Positions 1 to 7,950 of a DNA stretch of 64,000 nt are shown piece by piece. The first letter of the stretch is position 1. Each line of letters begins with the position of its first letter. The notes beneath the pieces are model-generated. The model was not told the DNA's origin. It did not search any database and saw only the letters and a program-made list of their open reading frames with translations. The position numbers and the translations under genes are program-made. Source of the stretch: Streptomyces sparsogenes (GTDB lineage Bacteria; Actinomycetota; Actinomycetes; Streptomycetales; Streptomycetaceae); the NCBI RefSeq assembly GCF_001704635.1, contig NZ_MAXF01000091.1:1-64000 (forward strand), in the 5' to 3' direction.

Positions 1-148
1 CCAGGGGAGCGCGACACGGGGCAGACGGAAGTGGGTGGACACGGGGCTGCTCGTACGGGCCTACGTGGTCCTGCACGAAGAACGGCAGCACCCTCTCGCT
101 CCGCCTGGGCATGGGCGGACAGGCCACCGGCCTGAAAGGAGCAACCCC
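1..148. other. Window edge, upstream gene end not resolvable
   Basis: No complete gene fits here. One plus-strand frame that is open from the edge ends with a TGA at 150-152, overlapping the ATG at 149 as ATGA. That would suit translational coupling to an upstream gene cut off by the window. A second frame is open straight into the next CDS. Neither encodes a recognisable domain in the visible part. Confidence 0.3.
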
Positions 149-343
149 ATGACCGAACACGCACGGCCGGACCACACCCCGGCCCGAGACGCTGAGTCGA
201 AGGCGTGGTCCGCGTTCATCACGCACGCCGCAGTCTGCAAAGGCCGGTGCCGGACCCACGGTGAGGACTGCGAGACCGCGGCGGAACTGCGCACGGTTTG
301 GCGCGCGGCACGCGCCGAGGTCGTCGACCAGGACAGGCCGTGA
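149..343 (+). CDS. Small Cys/His-rich protein of unknown function
   Basis: A 64-residue protein. The ATG at 149 is chosen because GAAAGGAG lies just upstream at a good distance; the longer in-frame start at 35 has no such site. Its middle carries a CKGRCRTHGEDC cluster, in which three Cys and one His could bind a metal, followed by a basic helix rich in Arg and Ala. It may be coupled to a gene left of the window through an ATGA overlap. I do not recognise the family; small proteins of this kind are common in Streptomyces accessory DNA. Coding status rests on the ribosome-binding site and codon bias. Confidence 0.6.
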   Translation: MTEHARPDHTPARDAESKAWSAFITHAAVCKGRCRTHGEDCETAAELRTVWRAARAEVVDQDRP

Positions 344-358
344 CGCTAAGGAGTGCCA

Positions 359-1306
359 TCAGCCTTGGAGGTGTTCACTCGGCAGGTCAACGCGCTTTTG
401 TCGGCGGTCGTAGCCACGCCATGTCATGGACTCGGATACTGCGACGAAGGCTTGCACGAGGGGACGGTTGTCTCCTCGACGAGTGGCCATGAAGATCCGG
501 CTCACTGCGGGAGGCCCGTCGAGTTCGAGACGCCTGGCGCCTGCGGGGAGCAGCGTCGTGACGCTGTAGGGGGCGATGGTGACGCCAAGGCCGGCGGCGA
601 CGAACATGATGATGGTGTGCCAGTTCGAGCACTCTTGCGCGACCTGGACATCGATGCCGGCGTCCCGCAACGGCTGTGTGTTCACGTCGAAAGCTTGAGC
701 CCCTGCTGTACGTGGAAAGAGGATCAGCGGGTCAGCGGCTAGCGCCCTTGCTTCCACACGGTCACCCCTCGCGGCGGGGTGCTCGGTGGGGATGACGGCG
801 ACAAACCGCTCCGTCATCAGCAGGGAAAGATCGATATCGTCTCGCTCCTCGGCATCCCGCACGATCCCGATGTCGGCTGTCCCCCGCTCCAGGGCCGCCA
901 GCACGTCGACCGTGAAGCCGTCGTGCAGCTTGATCTGCACGTCTGGGCGGCGGCGGGAGAATTCACGGAGCCGTTCGCTGACGATCGCGGTGGCGGACGT
1001 GATGAAGGCGACATCCAGGCGACCGGCCTCGCCGCGCCCGACACGGCCGGCCTCGTCGAGGTCGGCCGCCAGACGACCCAGAAGGTCCCTCGCCCGTGGC
1101 TGGAACGTCGCTCCCGCGTCTGTGAGGCGGACGCTTCGAGAGGTCCGCCGGAACAGCTCAACACCGATAATCTTCTCAAGCTGCCTGATCTGTTGGGACA
1201 GGGCGGGCTGGGCGATGTTCAGCCGCTGGGCGGCACGGCCGAAGTGGAGTTCCTCGGCCACAGCCAGGAAGTACCGCAGATGGCGGAGCTCGATGCGCTG
1301 ATCCAT
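359..1306 (-). CDS. LysR-family transcriptional regulator
   Basis: A 315-residue LysR-type regulator of usual family length. The N-terminal winged helix-turn-helix spans about residues 5-64, including the typical stretch AAQRLNIAQPALSQQIRQLE. The effector-binding domain runs from about 92 to 300. It is transcribed away from the GNAT acetyltransferase at 1409, the classic LysR arrangement in which the regulator controls its divergent neighbour through the shared 100-bp gap. The effector cannot be read from sequence. The start at 1306 gives a full HTH domain. Confidence 0.93.
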   Translation of the reverse strand: MDQRIELRHLRYFLAVAEELHFGRAAQRLNIAQPALSQQIRQLEKIIGVELFRRTSRSVRLTDAGATFQPRARDLLGRLAADLDEAGRVGRGEAGRLDVAFITSATAIVSERLREFSRRRPDVQIKLHDGFTVDVLAALERGTADIGIVRDAEERDDIDLSLLMTERFVAVIPTEHPAARGDRVEARALAADPLILFPRTAGAQAFDVNTQPLRDAGIDVQVAQECSNWHTIIMFVAAGLGVTIAPYSVTTLLPAGARRLELDGPPAVSRIFMATRRGDNRPLVQAFVAVSESMTWRGYDRRQKRVDLPSEHLQG

Positions 1307-1324
1307 AGTTCAAACTTATCGATA
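1306..1324. promoter_or_regulatory. Candidate LysR operator in divergent gap
   Basis: The only AT-rich patch in the gap between the LysR gene and the acetyltransferase contains TATCGATA (1317-1324), preceded by ATAGTTCAAACT. LysR proteins usually bind interrupted dyads with a T-N11-A core. The assignment is inference from position and composition. Confidence 0.35.
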
Positions 1325-1408
1325 GAGGCAACCGCTTGTATTGGACATATGAGTAGGTGGGGTCGGAGGCTGCTCACGGGAAGCCGCACCCGAAAGGAAA
1401 CCCGCCTC

Positions 1409-1900
1409 ATGCCGCACGCAACCGCCCCAACCGTGGTCTCCTCGATCGCCTCACAGAGTGATGCCGACGCGTTCCGCGCGTTGAACGAGGAGTGGATCTC
1501 GCGCCTGTTCACCCTGCAGGAAGAGGACCGGGCAGTTCTCGGAGATCCGTTCGGCCGCATCGTGGACCCGGGCGGCGACGTGCTCCTGGCCCGAGAGCCC
1601 GGCAGCGGCACCGTCGTCGGGTGCGTCGCACTACTGGCCTACCCGGACGCCGTGCTCGAGTTGGCGAAGATGGCCGTGGCCCCCGCCGCGCAGGGACGCG
1701 GCATCGGCCGCCAACTCATAGCCGCAGCGATCGACCGCGCCCAGGCACTCGGCGGGGCCCGGCTCTTCCTCGGCACGAACAGCAGGCTGGCTCCCGCCAT
1801 CCACCTCTACGAGGAAGCCGGGTTTGTCAGGATCAGCCGCGACCGATGCCCGGTGGCCGACTATTACGCCCGCGCCGACATCCTCATGGAACTGAAGTGA
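1409..1900 (+). CDS. GNAT-family N-acetyltransferase
   Basis: A 163-residue acetyl-CoA-dependent acyltransferase. The acetyl-CoA pyrophosphate loop reads VAPAAQGRGIGRQLI (about residues 90-104), matching the family Q/R-x-x-G-x-G/A signature. The late LYEEAGF motif is at about 133-139. The ATG at 1409 follows GAAAGGAAA at normal spacing, so the longer upstream extension of this frame is not taken. It is transcribed divergently from a LysR regulator that probably controls it. The acceptor substrate is unknown; such small GNATs modify amines of antibiotics, amino acids or proteins. Confidence 0.9.
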   Translation: MPHATAPTVVSSIASQSDADAFRALNEEWISRLFTLQEEDRAVLGDPFGRIVDPGGDVLLAREPGSGTVVGCVALLAYPDAVLELAKMAVAPAAQGRGIGRQLIAAAIDRAQALGGARLFLGTNSRLAPAIHLYEEAGFVRISRDRCPVADYYARADILMELK

Positions 1901-1915
1901 CGCCCCCGGCGGCTG

Positions 1916-2866
1916 TCATTCCCCGGTCGTGGGCTCATAGTTCGCGGACCGACGCGGGCGGGAGATGGCCCGGGCCGTGTAGAAGGACGGCTGGAGCCGG
2001 CCGGTCAGCGTGAGGAAGGCGACGAACACGCCTGTGACGGTCCAGCCGGGCCATCCGGCCATACCCATGTGCAGGGGATCCAGGGTCGCCTGGGGATCGG
2101 CGAACTCCTTGACCATGCCCACACTCACCGAACTCACGAACGCGTGGCCGATGACAGCGGGTACGACCGAGCCGGAGCGCAGACGCAGCCAGGTGAAGAC
2201 CGGCAGGATGAGGACGCAACTCACCAGCATGGCGGGCACCGACACGTACCAGGGCCGCCCCGGGTACTGGCCGCCCATGAGCAGCGTGGGCAGGTGCCAC
2301 AAGGCGAAGGCCGCGCCGGTGACCACGTACGCCCGTATCAGGCGCCGGCGGCCACCGTCCCGTGCGAGGCGCGGGAAGAGGTAACCCTGCCAGCCCAGTT
2401 CCTCCCCGAAGAACAACGGAAGCGACACCAGCATGTTCAGCACGGCTCCGGCCGCCCACGCACCGAGCCCGTTCCAGTGCACGCCACCGAACGGGTAGCG
2501 GCCGGCGAAGGTGCCGATGACAAGAGCGGCCGTGGTGAGGCCGGCGGGGACGACGAAAGCCGTCAGGCACGCCCGTGCGGCACGCCCCCAGGGCTTGGTC
2601 CAGCGTAGGGCGAGAGTGTCCCGTACCCGGCCGCCGCGCTCGACACAGCGGACGACGAGGATCGCGGCGAGGGCAGGGGCCAACATCGCGGCCGCGATAC
2701 ACACCTGCTCGAGCGCGCCGGTCTCCTCGCGCGCGTCGCCGCGCCGGTAACCACTGGCCAGGAGCGGTGACATGGCCGCCCACATGCCGATGTAGGCGAC
2801 AGCGAGGAAGACGAACAGGCCGCGTCGCCGGTTGGCGAGTGGTGGGGAGCCGGTTGAGAGCGTCAT
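1916..2866 (-). CDS. CPBP-family intramembrane metalloprotease
   Basis: A 316-residue multi-pass membrane protein of the CPBP (Abi/CAAX protease-like) family. The three metal-site motifs are present: EELGWQGYLFPRL with the Glu pair at 155-156, FALWHLP with His191, and a third His in the GHAF segment near 241. About seven or eight hydrophobic segments surround them. I start at the ATG at 2866; a longer frame to 3025 runs through the palindromic element and is rejected. In bacteria the family cleaves membrane substrates or bacteriocin-related peptides; no substrate is suggested here. It lies downstream of the two-component genes, separated by the palindrome. Confidence 0.88.
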   Translation of the reverse strand: MTLSTGSPPLANRRRGLFVFLAVAYIGMWAAMSPLLASGYRRGDAREETGALEQVCIAAAMLAPALAAILVVRCVERGGRVRDTLALRWTKPWGRAARACLTAFVVPAGLTTAALVIGTFAGRYPFGGVHWNGLGAWAAGAVLNMLVSLPLFFGEELGWQGYLFPRLARDGGRRRLIRAYVVTGAAFALWHLPTLLMGGQYPGRPWYVSVPAMLVSCVLILPVFTWLRLRSGSVVPAVIGHAFVSSVSVGMVKEFADPQATLDPLHMGMAGWPGWTVTGVFVAFLTLTGRLQPSFYTARAISRPRRSANYEPTTGE

Positions 2867-2987
2867 GGCATGGACGCTACGGATCAGCACAGGGGCGAAG
2901 AATGGAGCGCGGGCGTGTATCGACAGTGGACCCAGCCCCACTTCCGCCACGGGAGTCTGCTCTACCCGGCGAAACTGACGTCGTGGG

Positions 2988-3055
2988 TTTGCGGTGAGTA
3001 TGGGACAGTGACACGCCGACCCCACGGCGTGTCACTGTCCGATACTCACCGCAAA
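2988..3055. repeat. Long palindromic element, copy 1
   Basis: An inverted repeat with 31-bp arms (2988-3018 and 3025-3055), one mismatch, and a 6-nt loop. The arm core is GCGGTGAGTAT-G/C-GGACAG-T-GACACGCCG. The same palindrome recurs at 52326-52387. It sits just after the stop of the response regulator gene and before the start of the CPBP protease gene, so it can act as a hairpin terminator or boundary. No T-run follows either arm. Confidence 0.9.
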
Positions 3056-3084
3056 TCCCCTCGCGCCGTTGTGGGCAGCCGCCT

Positions 3085-3780
3085 TCAGGACCCCGACGGC
3101 GCCACCAGCCCCGCCTCATAGGCGAGGATCACCAGCTGCACCCGGTCGCGGGCGTCGAGTTTGGCGAGGAGACGGGTGAGATAGGTCTTGGCGGTGGCCA
3201 CGCTGATGCACAGCCGGTCGGCTATCTCGGCGTTGGACAGGCCGCTGCCGACCAGGGTCAGCACCTCGCGCTCGCGGTCGGTGATGCCGCCGAGCCGCGC
3301 GCGGCGCGGGGGCGTGGTCGTGGGGCGGGCGGCGAACTCCTTGATGAGCCGGCGGGTAACGCTCGGGGCGATCAGGGCGTCGCCGGAGGCTACGACGCGG
3401 ACGGCGGCGAGGATGTCGTCCAGGGCCATGTCCTTCACCAGGAACCCGGAGGCGCCGGCGCGCAGCGCGCCGTAGACGTAGTCGTCGTCGTCGAAGGTCG
3501 TCAGGACGACCACGCGGGCCGTGCCGGGGCCGGTGGTGATCAGGCGGGTGGCCTCGATGCCGTCCATGCCGGGCATCCGGATGTCCATCACCACAACGTC
3601 GGGGGCGAGTTCGGCCGTCAGCCGGACCGCTTCGGCGCCGTCTCCGGCCTCGCCCACGACCTCGACGTCCGGGGCGTCGGTGATGACCATCCGCAGGGCG
3701 GCTCGCACCAGGGGCTGGTCGTCCGCGAGGAGGACTCGTGCGGACGTGACGCCGCTGTCGTCGGGGTCCCGAGTGGTCAT
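3085..3780 (-). CDS. NarL/FixJ-type response regulator
   Basis: A 231-residue regulator with an intact receiver domain: the acidic pair D20-D21, phosphoacceptor Asp66 in VVVMDIRMP, and conserved Lys116 in SGFLVKD. A LuxR-type helix-turn-helix follows at about 165-222 (TDREREVLTLVGSGLSNAEI). The ATG at 3780 lies 14 bp past the stop of the histidine kinase gene, so the pair is one operon. The operon is divergent from an ABC exporter, its most likely target, as in many Streptomyces DesK-like systems associated with envelope or peptide stress. The stimulus is unknown. Confidence 0.95.
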   Translation of the reverse strand: MTTRDPDDSGVTSARVLLADDQPLVRAALRMVITDAPDVEVVGEAGDGAEAVRLTAELAPDVVVMDIRMPGMDGIEATRLITTGPGTARVVVLTTFDDDDYVYGALRAGASGFLVKDMALDDILAAVRVVASGDALIAPSVTRRLIKEFAARPTTTPPRRARLGGITDREREVLTLVGSGLSNAEIADRLCISVATAKTYLTRLLAKLDARDRVQLVILAYEAGLVAPSGS

Positions 3781-3794
3781 GGCAGAAGCGTAGG

Positions 3795-5102
3795 TCAGCG
3801 GGTACGCGCGTCCGCCGGGAGCGGCAGGCGGGCCGCGACCCGGAAGCCGCCGTCGGTGCCGGGTCCGGCGGTGAAGTCGCCGTCCAGGAGGGCGATGCGC
3901 TCGCGCATGCCCACCACGCCGTACCCCGTGTCGTGCCCGGCGTCCGGGGCGGGGCCCTTCCCCCGGTCGCGGACCTCGATGGCGATCTCCTCCTCGCCGT
4001 AGTCCACGCTCACCCGGCAGGAGTCGGCGCCCGAGTGGCGTACGACATTGGTCACCGACTCCTGGACGATCCGGAACGCCGCGAGGTCGAGGTCCGGGGG
4101 CAGCGGCCGGCGCCTGCCCTGCCAGCGGACCTCCACGCGGACGCCGGCGGCGGTCGTGGTCGCGGCGAGTCGCTCCACGTCGGCCAGGCCCACGGCCGGG
4201 CGCAGCGATGCGGGGGCGGCGGGCTCCTGCGGCACCTCGGCGGTCCGGGCGGTTGTCCGGGCGGTGGTTCGGCCGGCTGTCCGGGCGGTGTCCTGGCCCG
4301 CCATGCCGTCGGCCTCCCGGTCCGCCTGGCGCAGCGCGCCCAGCATCCGCCGCAGCCCGGCCAGTGTCTCGCGGCCCGTCTTCTCCACGGTGAGCATCGC
4401 CTCGCGGGCCCGGTCCGGCTGGGTCTCGATGACCCGGGCCGCGGCGCCGGCCTGAAGGGCGATGATGCCGATGCTGTGGGCCACCGTGTCGTGCATCTCG
4501 CGGGCGATGCGCAGCCGTTCCGCGGTGACGGCCTGGGCGGCGGCCCGGGCGTGCAGTTCCTCGGTGTGGAGGCGGGACTGGCGTATCGAGTTGCCGACGA
4601 GCCACGCGATGACCACGATCAGGGCGATGTACGGGTCCGAGCCGAGCGCGTCCTGCTCCCCGAGGCCCAACCGCAGGGCCAGGTAGCAGGGCAGCGTGGC
4701 GAGCGCCGCCGCGGCCGCGATGAGCGAGGTCCGCCGGGGACGGGCGGCAGCGATGTAGCAGAGGGCGATGTCCACACCCAGGTACTGCACGGGCGGGATC
4801 TCGTGCTGGCGCCACGCCACCGTCGAGAAGACCGTACCGGTGAGCAGCAACCCATAGCCCATCGACGTCCTGCGGCGGAGCTGCGCGCTTCCGGCCATGA
4901 TCATCACGAACGCGATGGCGAGCAGCAGCCGGGCCGACAGCGGGTCCAGGCCGTGGCGGGGGTAGCTGAGCGAGTACTTCCGGCTCGGCGGCATCAGGAC
5001 GTACTCCACGATGGGTTCCACCGCCACCACGAACCACACCAGCCCCACCCACAGACCCGGCGGTATGCGCTTGAGCAGCGGCAGAGATGGTGAGGCGGAC
5101 AT
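3795..5102 (-). CDS. DesK-type sensor histidine kinase
   Basis: A 435-residue membrane kinase. About five or six transmembrane segments fill residues 15-175, without a large external sensor domain, so sensing is probably within or at the membrane. The HisKA_3 dimerisation helix carries the phosphorylated His204 in REMHDTVAHS. The ATPase domain has the N box TNVVRHSG (Asn352) and a G box near 393-400. Between them, at about 270-290, is a low-complexity stretch of Thr-Ala-Arg repeats that is probably a flexible linker. The ATG at 5102 starts the first hydrophobic part cleanly. It forms an operon with the regulator that follows. Confidence 0.94.
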   Translation of the reverse strand: MSASPSLPLLKRIPPGLWVGLVWFVVAVEPIVEYVLMPPSRKYSLSYPRHGLDPLSARLLLAIAFVMIMAGSAQLRRRTSMGYGLLLTGTVFSTVAWRQHEIPPVQYLGVDIALCYIAAARPRRTSLIAAAAALATLPCYLALRLGLGEQDALGSDPYIALIVVIAWLVGNSIRQSRLHTEELHARAAAQAVTAERLRIAREMHDTVAHSIGIIALQAGAAARVIETQPDRAREAMLTVEKTGRETLAGLRRMLGALRQADREADGMAGQDTARTAGRTTARTTARTAEVPQEPAAPASLRPAVGLADVERLAATTTAAGVRVEVRWQGRRRPLPPDLDLAAFRIVQESVTNVVRHSGADSCRVSVDYGEEEIAIEVRDRGKGPAPDAGHDTGYGVVGMRERIALLDGDFTAGPGTDGGFRVAARLPLPADARTR

Positions 5103-5235
5103 GGCCGGATCGTAACGGCGGGGCCGTGGGCCGGACATCGGACCGTGGCTGTACAACCAGGGTCGACACGGGCTCCGGCGATTGTCAGCGGCGGTCCGAC
5201 GACGGGCGGGGCCGCCCGGCGGCACCGTTGCCCCC
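5103..5235. promoter_or_regulatory. Divergent promoter region, kinase operon / ABC exporter
   Basis: These 133 bp separate two divergent operons and should contain both promoters and any binding site for the NarL-type regulator. I see no clear -10/-35 pair and no strong ribosome-binding site before the GTG at 5236. The location is the only support. Confidence 0.45.
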
Positions 5236-6144
5236 GTGATCGAAGTCAAGCAACTCACCAAGCGGTACGGCGGCACGACGGCCGTCAAGGACCTGACCTT
5301 CACGGTGGATCCCGGCCAGGTGACCGGGTTCCTGGGGCCCAACGGGTCGGGCAAGAGCACCACCCTGCGGATGATCCTCGGCCTGCACGAGCCCACCAGC
5401 GGCACGGTCACCGTCGAGGGCCGCCCCTTCCGCTCCCGCCCCCGCGGGCTGCGCCACGTCGGCTCGCTGCTCGACGCGCAGGAGGTGCACGGCGGGCGCA
5501 GCGCCGTGGCGCATCTGTCGGCCCTGGCCCGGAGCAACCGCATCCCCCGCCGGCGGGTGGACGAGGTGTTGGAGCGGGTCGGTCTGGCCGAGGTCGCCGG
5601 GCGCCGGATCGGGGGCTTCTCGCTCGGCATGAAACAGCGGCTCGGCATCGCGGCCGCGCTGCTCGGCGACGCGCCGGTGCTGCTCTTCGACGAGCCGCTC
5701 AACGGCCTCGACCCGGAGGGCGTGAAGTGGGTGCGCGACCTGTTCCGGGGGCTGGCCGCCGAGGGCCGCACCGTGTTCGTCTCCAGCCATCTGATGTCCG
5801 AGATGGAGCACACCGCCGACCAGTTGATCGTCATCGGCCGTGGCGAGCTGATCGCGGCGGAGAGCCTCGAGGAGTTCTCGGCCCGTGGCACCCGCCAGAG
5901 CGTCATGGTGGGCACGCCCGACACCGAGATCCTGCGGGACCTGCTGGCGGCCGAGGGCGCGGCGGTGCGCGCGGACGGCCGGCTGCTGACCGTGACCGGG
6001 CTGAGCGCGGCCCGGGTCGGGGAGATCGCCCTGGTGCACCGCGTCCCGCTGCATCACCTCAGCACCCGGTCGGGCTCTCTGGAGGAGGCGTTCATGGAAC
6101 TCACCGCCGACAGCGTCCAGTACCTGGCAGGAGAGCCCCGATGA
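5236..6144 (+). CDS. ABC exporter ATP-binding protein (DrrA/BcrA-like)
   Basis: A 302-residue ATPase. Walker A is GPNGSGKST (34-42), the signature is FSLGMKQRLG (about 128-137, the variant common in BcrA/CcmA-type exporters), and Walker B is LLFDEPLNGLD. A C-terminal extension of about 90 residues is typical of drug or lantibiotic resistance ATPases. The GTG start at 5236 gives the usual family N-terminus (IEVKQLTKRYG); earlier codons in frame add an unlikely Gly/Pro leader. Its stop overlaps the permease start by ATGA. It powers export by the next gene product, and the divergent two-component system is the likely controller. Confidence 0.95.
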   Translation: MIEVKQLTKRYGGTTAVKDLTFTVDPGQVTGFLGPNGSGKSTTLRMILGLHEPTSGTVTVEGRPFRSRPRGLRHVGSLLDAQEVHGGRSAVAHLSALARSNRIPRRRVDEVLERVGLAEVAGRRIGGFSLGMKQRLGIAAALLGDAPVLLFDEPLNGLDPEGVKWVRDLFRGLAAEGRTVFVSSHLMSEMEHTADQLIVIGRGELIAAESLEEFSARGTRQSVMVGTPDTEILRDLLAAEGAAVRADGRLLTVTGLSAARVGEIALVHRVPLHHLSTRSGSLEEAFMELTADSVQYLAGEPR

Positions 6145-6977
6145 CCATGACCGCCGCGCACCCCCGGGCCACCGAACCCCGCCCCCGGTTCTCTGATCTG
6201 GTCGCCGCCGAGTGGATCAAACTCCGGTCGCTGCGCTCGACCTGGCTCGGATACGGGGCCACCGCGCTGGCCGTCATCGGGTTCAACGTGGGCACCGCCT
6301 ATGACACCTACCACTACTGGTCGGAGGAGGACGCGGGGGACCGGGCCGACTTCGTCCGGGACGGGATCCCGCTCCAGGAGGCCTTCACCGGGAACGCCGC
6401 CACGGTCATGGTGCTCGCGCTCGGCGCGCTCGGTGCCATGGCCGTCCTCGGGGAGTACGCCTCGGGCACCATCCGTACGGCGTTCGCGGCCGTTCCCGCG
6501 CGCCGTTCGGTGATGGCGGCCAAGGCGGTGGTGGTCACCGCTGTGACGGCCGTCTTCGGCGCGTTCGTCGCGGGGGTCTCGTTCGCCGCCACCCAGGCGA
6601 TCCTGGACAGGCGGGGCCTGGGCGTCTCGCTCGGCGACCCGGGCGCGCTGCGCGTCGTGGTGGCGTCCGCGCTGCTCGCTCCGCTGTGCGCGCTCGTCGG
6701 TCTGGCCCTCGGCACGGTCCTCCGGCAGACCGCGGCCACCATGATCGCTTCCGTTGTGGTCCTCCTGGTGCTGCCGGTGGCTCTCACCGACGGCCGCCAC
6801 TGGTCGGCGGTCGCCTCCCACAGCACGCTCTACCAGGCGTGGAACCGGCTGGTGTCGGTCGCGTACCACCCGCTCCACTACCCGTGGACGATCGCGGGGG
6901 CCTGGACCGTCTACGCGGTGTGGGCGGTCGCCGCGGCCGTGATCGCCGTCGCCGCCGTACACCGGCGTGATCAGTGA
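6141..6977 (+). CDS. ABC exporter permease (ABC-2 type)
   Basis: A 278-residue membrane protein with about six hydrophobic segments. The first follows the cytoplasmic stretch AAEWIKLRSLRSTW, a typical ABC-2 permease opening. The ATG at 6141 overlaps the ATPase stop as ATGA, which indicates translational coupling and a two-protein exporter. Substrates of such Streptomyces pairs are usually hydrophobic drugs or antimicrobial peptides, but nothing here identifies one. Confidence 0.93.
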   Translation: MTMTAAHPRATEPRPRFSDLVAAEWIKLRSLRSTWLGYGATALAVIGFNVGTAYDTYHYWSEEDAGDRADFVRDGIPLQEAFTGNAATVMVLALGALGAMAVLGEYASGTIRTAFAAVPARRSVMAAKAVVVTAVTAVFGAFVAGVSFAATQAILDRRGLGVSLGDPGALRVVVASALLAPLCALVGLALGTVLRQTAATMIASVVVLLVLPVALTDGRHWSAVASHSTLYQAWNRLVSVAYHPLHYPWTIAGAWTVYAVWAVAAAVIAVAAVHRRDQ

Positions 6978-7099
6978 ACGACAACTCCTCCCCAGGCGGA
7001 CGACTGCCCCGCCCCTGACCGGGAAATGACCATGAGGACGCCCCGCCACCCCGGTTGGGCGTGTCACCGGACGGGTCCCGGTCGTGAAAGGAGCAGCAG

Positions 7100-7885
7100 G
7101 TGCGGCGGTTCGAGGGTTATGCGGTCGTACTCACCGGCGCGGGCCGGGGCATCGGCGAGGTCACCGCCCGCCGCTTCGCCGCCGAGGGCGCCCGCGTGCT
7201 GATCACCGACCTCGACGGCGAGCGGGCCGCGAAGGCGGCCGCGGCGATACGGGCCGACGGCGGCGAGGCCGAGTCGCTGGCCTGCGACGTCGCCGACCGC
7301 GCGGCGGTCGAGGCCGCCGTCGCGCACGCCGTGGACCGCTTCGGCCGGCTCGACGTGCTCGTCAACAACGCCCTGTCCTGCCACCCCGACACCCCGCTCT
7401 TCGAGGACCAGCCGGACGACGAGTGGCAGCAGGACCTCGACATCACCCTGAGCGGCGCCTTCCGCTGCGCCCGCGCCGCGCTGCCCCACCTGGCCGCGGC
7501 GGGCGGGCGGGGCGCGATCGTCAACGTCGGCTCGGTCAACGGCGAGCAGGACTTCGGCAACCACGCCTACAGCGCAGCCAAGGCGGGCCTGGCGAGCCTC
7601 ACCCGCACCCTCGCCGGCGACGCCGCCCCCCGTGGCGTCCGCGTCAACCTCGTCGCCCCCGGCACCGTCCGCACCCCCAACTGGGACGGCAGGGAGGACA
7701 CCCTCGCCCGCGCCGCCCACGTCTACCCCCTGGGCCGCGTCGGGGAGCCCGCCGACATCGCCGCCGCGATCACCTTCCTGGCGTCCTCCGACGCCGCCTG
7801 GATCACGGGCGTCACCCTCCCGGTGGACGGCGGGCTCCTGATCAGCAACCTGGGTCTGCAGGCCGCCTTCCGGGGCGATTCCTGA
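7100..7885 (+). CDS. Short-chain dehydrogenase/reductase
   Basis: A 261-residue classical SDR oxidoreductase. The cofactor motif TGAGRGIGE lies near residues 12-20, NNA is in the central strand, and the catalytic YSAAK follows the serine-bearing VNVGSVN strand. The C-terminal VTLPVDGG motif is also typical. Cofactor choice and substrate are not readable. The GTG at 7100 follows GAAAGGAGCAGCAG. The gene stands alone: the exporter permease ends 122 bp upstream, and a convergent gene ends 53 bp beyond its stop. Its stop lies in the first unit of a 14-bp repeat array. Confidence 0.93.
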   Translation: MRRFEGYAVVLTGAGRGIGEVTARRFAAEGARVLITDLDGERAAKAAAAIRADGGEAESLACDVADRAAVEAAVAHAVDRFGRLDVLVNNALSCHPDTPLFEDQPDDEWQQDLDITLSGAFRCARAALPHLAAAGGRGAIVNVGSVNGEQDFGNHAYSAAKAGLASLTRTLAGDAAPRGVRVNLVAPGTVRTPNWDGREDTLARAAHVYPLGRVGEPADIAAAITFLASSDAAWITGVTLPVDGGLLISNLGLQAAFRGDS

Positions 7886-7950
7886 CCCGCGACTCCTGAC
7901 CCGCGATTCCTGACCCGTGACGCCTGACCCGTGACGCCTAACCCGTGACG
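7881..7950. repeat. Five tandem 14-bp units holding two convergent stop codons
   Basis: Five consecutive 14-bp units of the form CCTGACCCGYGAYK begin at 7881, 7895, 7909, 7923 and 7937. The SDR stop (7883-7885) lies in the first unit and the stop of the convergent caspase fusion gene (7938-7940) in the last, so the array is the entire shared 3' boundary. Confidence 0.9.

Noticed and set aside
2988..3055. Palindrome considered as an insertion-sequence end
   Set aside because: No transposase gene and no flanking target duplication could be seen at either copy, so only a non-autonomous or terminator-like element can be proposed.
3781..5169. N-terminal extension of the response regulator frame through the kinase
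   Set aside because: This is an out-of-frame shadow of the kinase. The regulator has a proper start at 3780.
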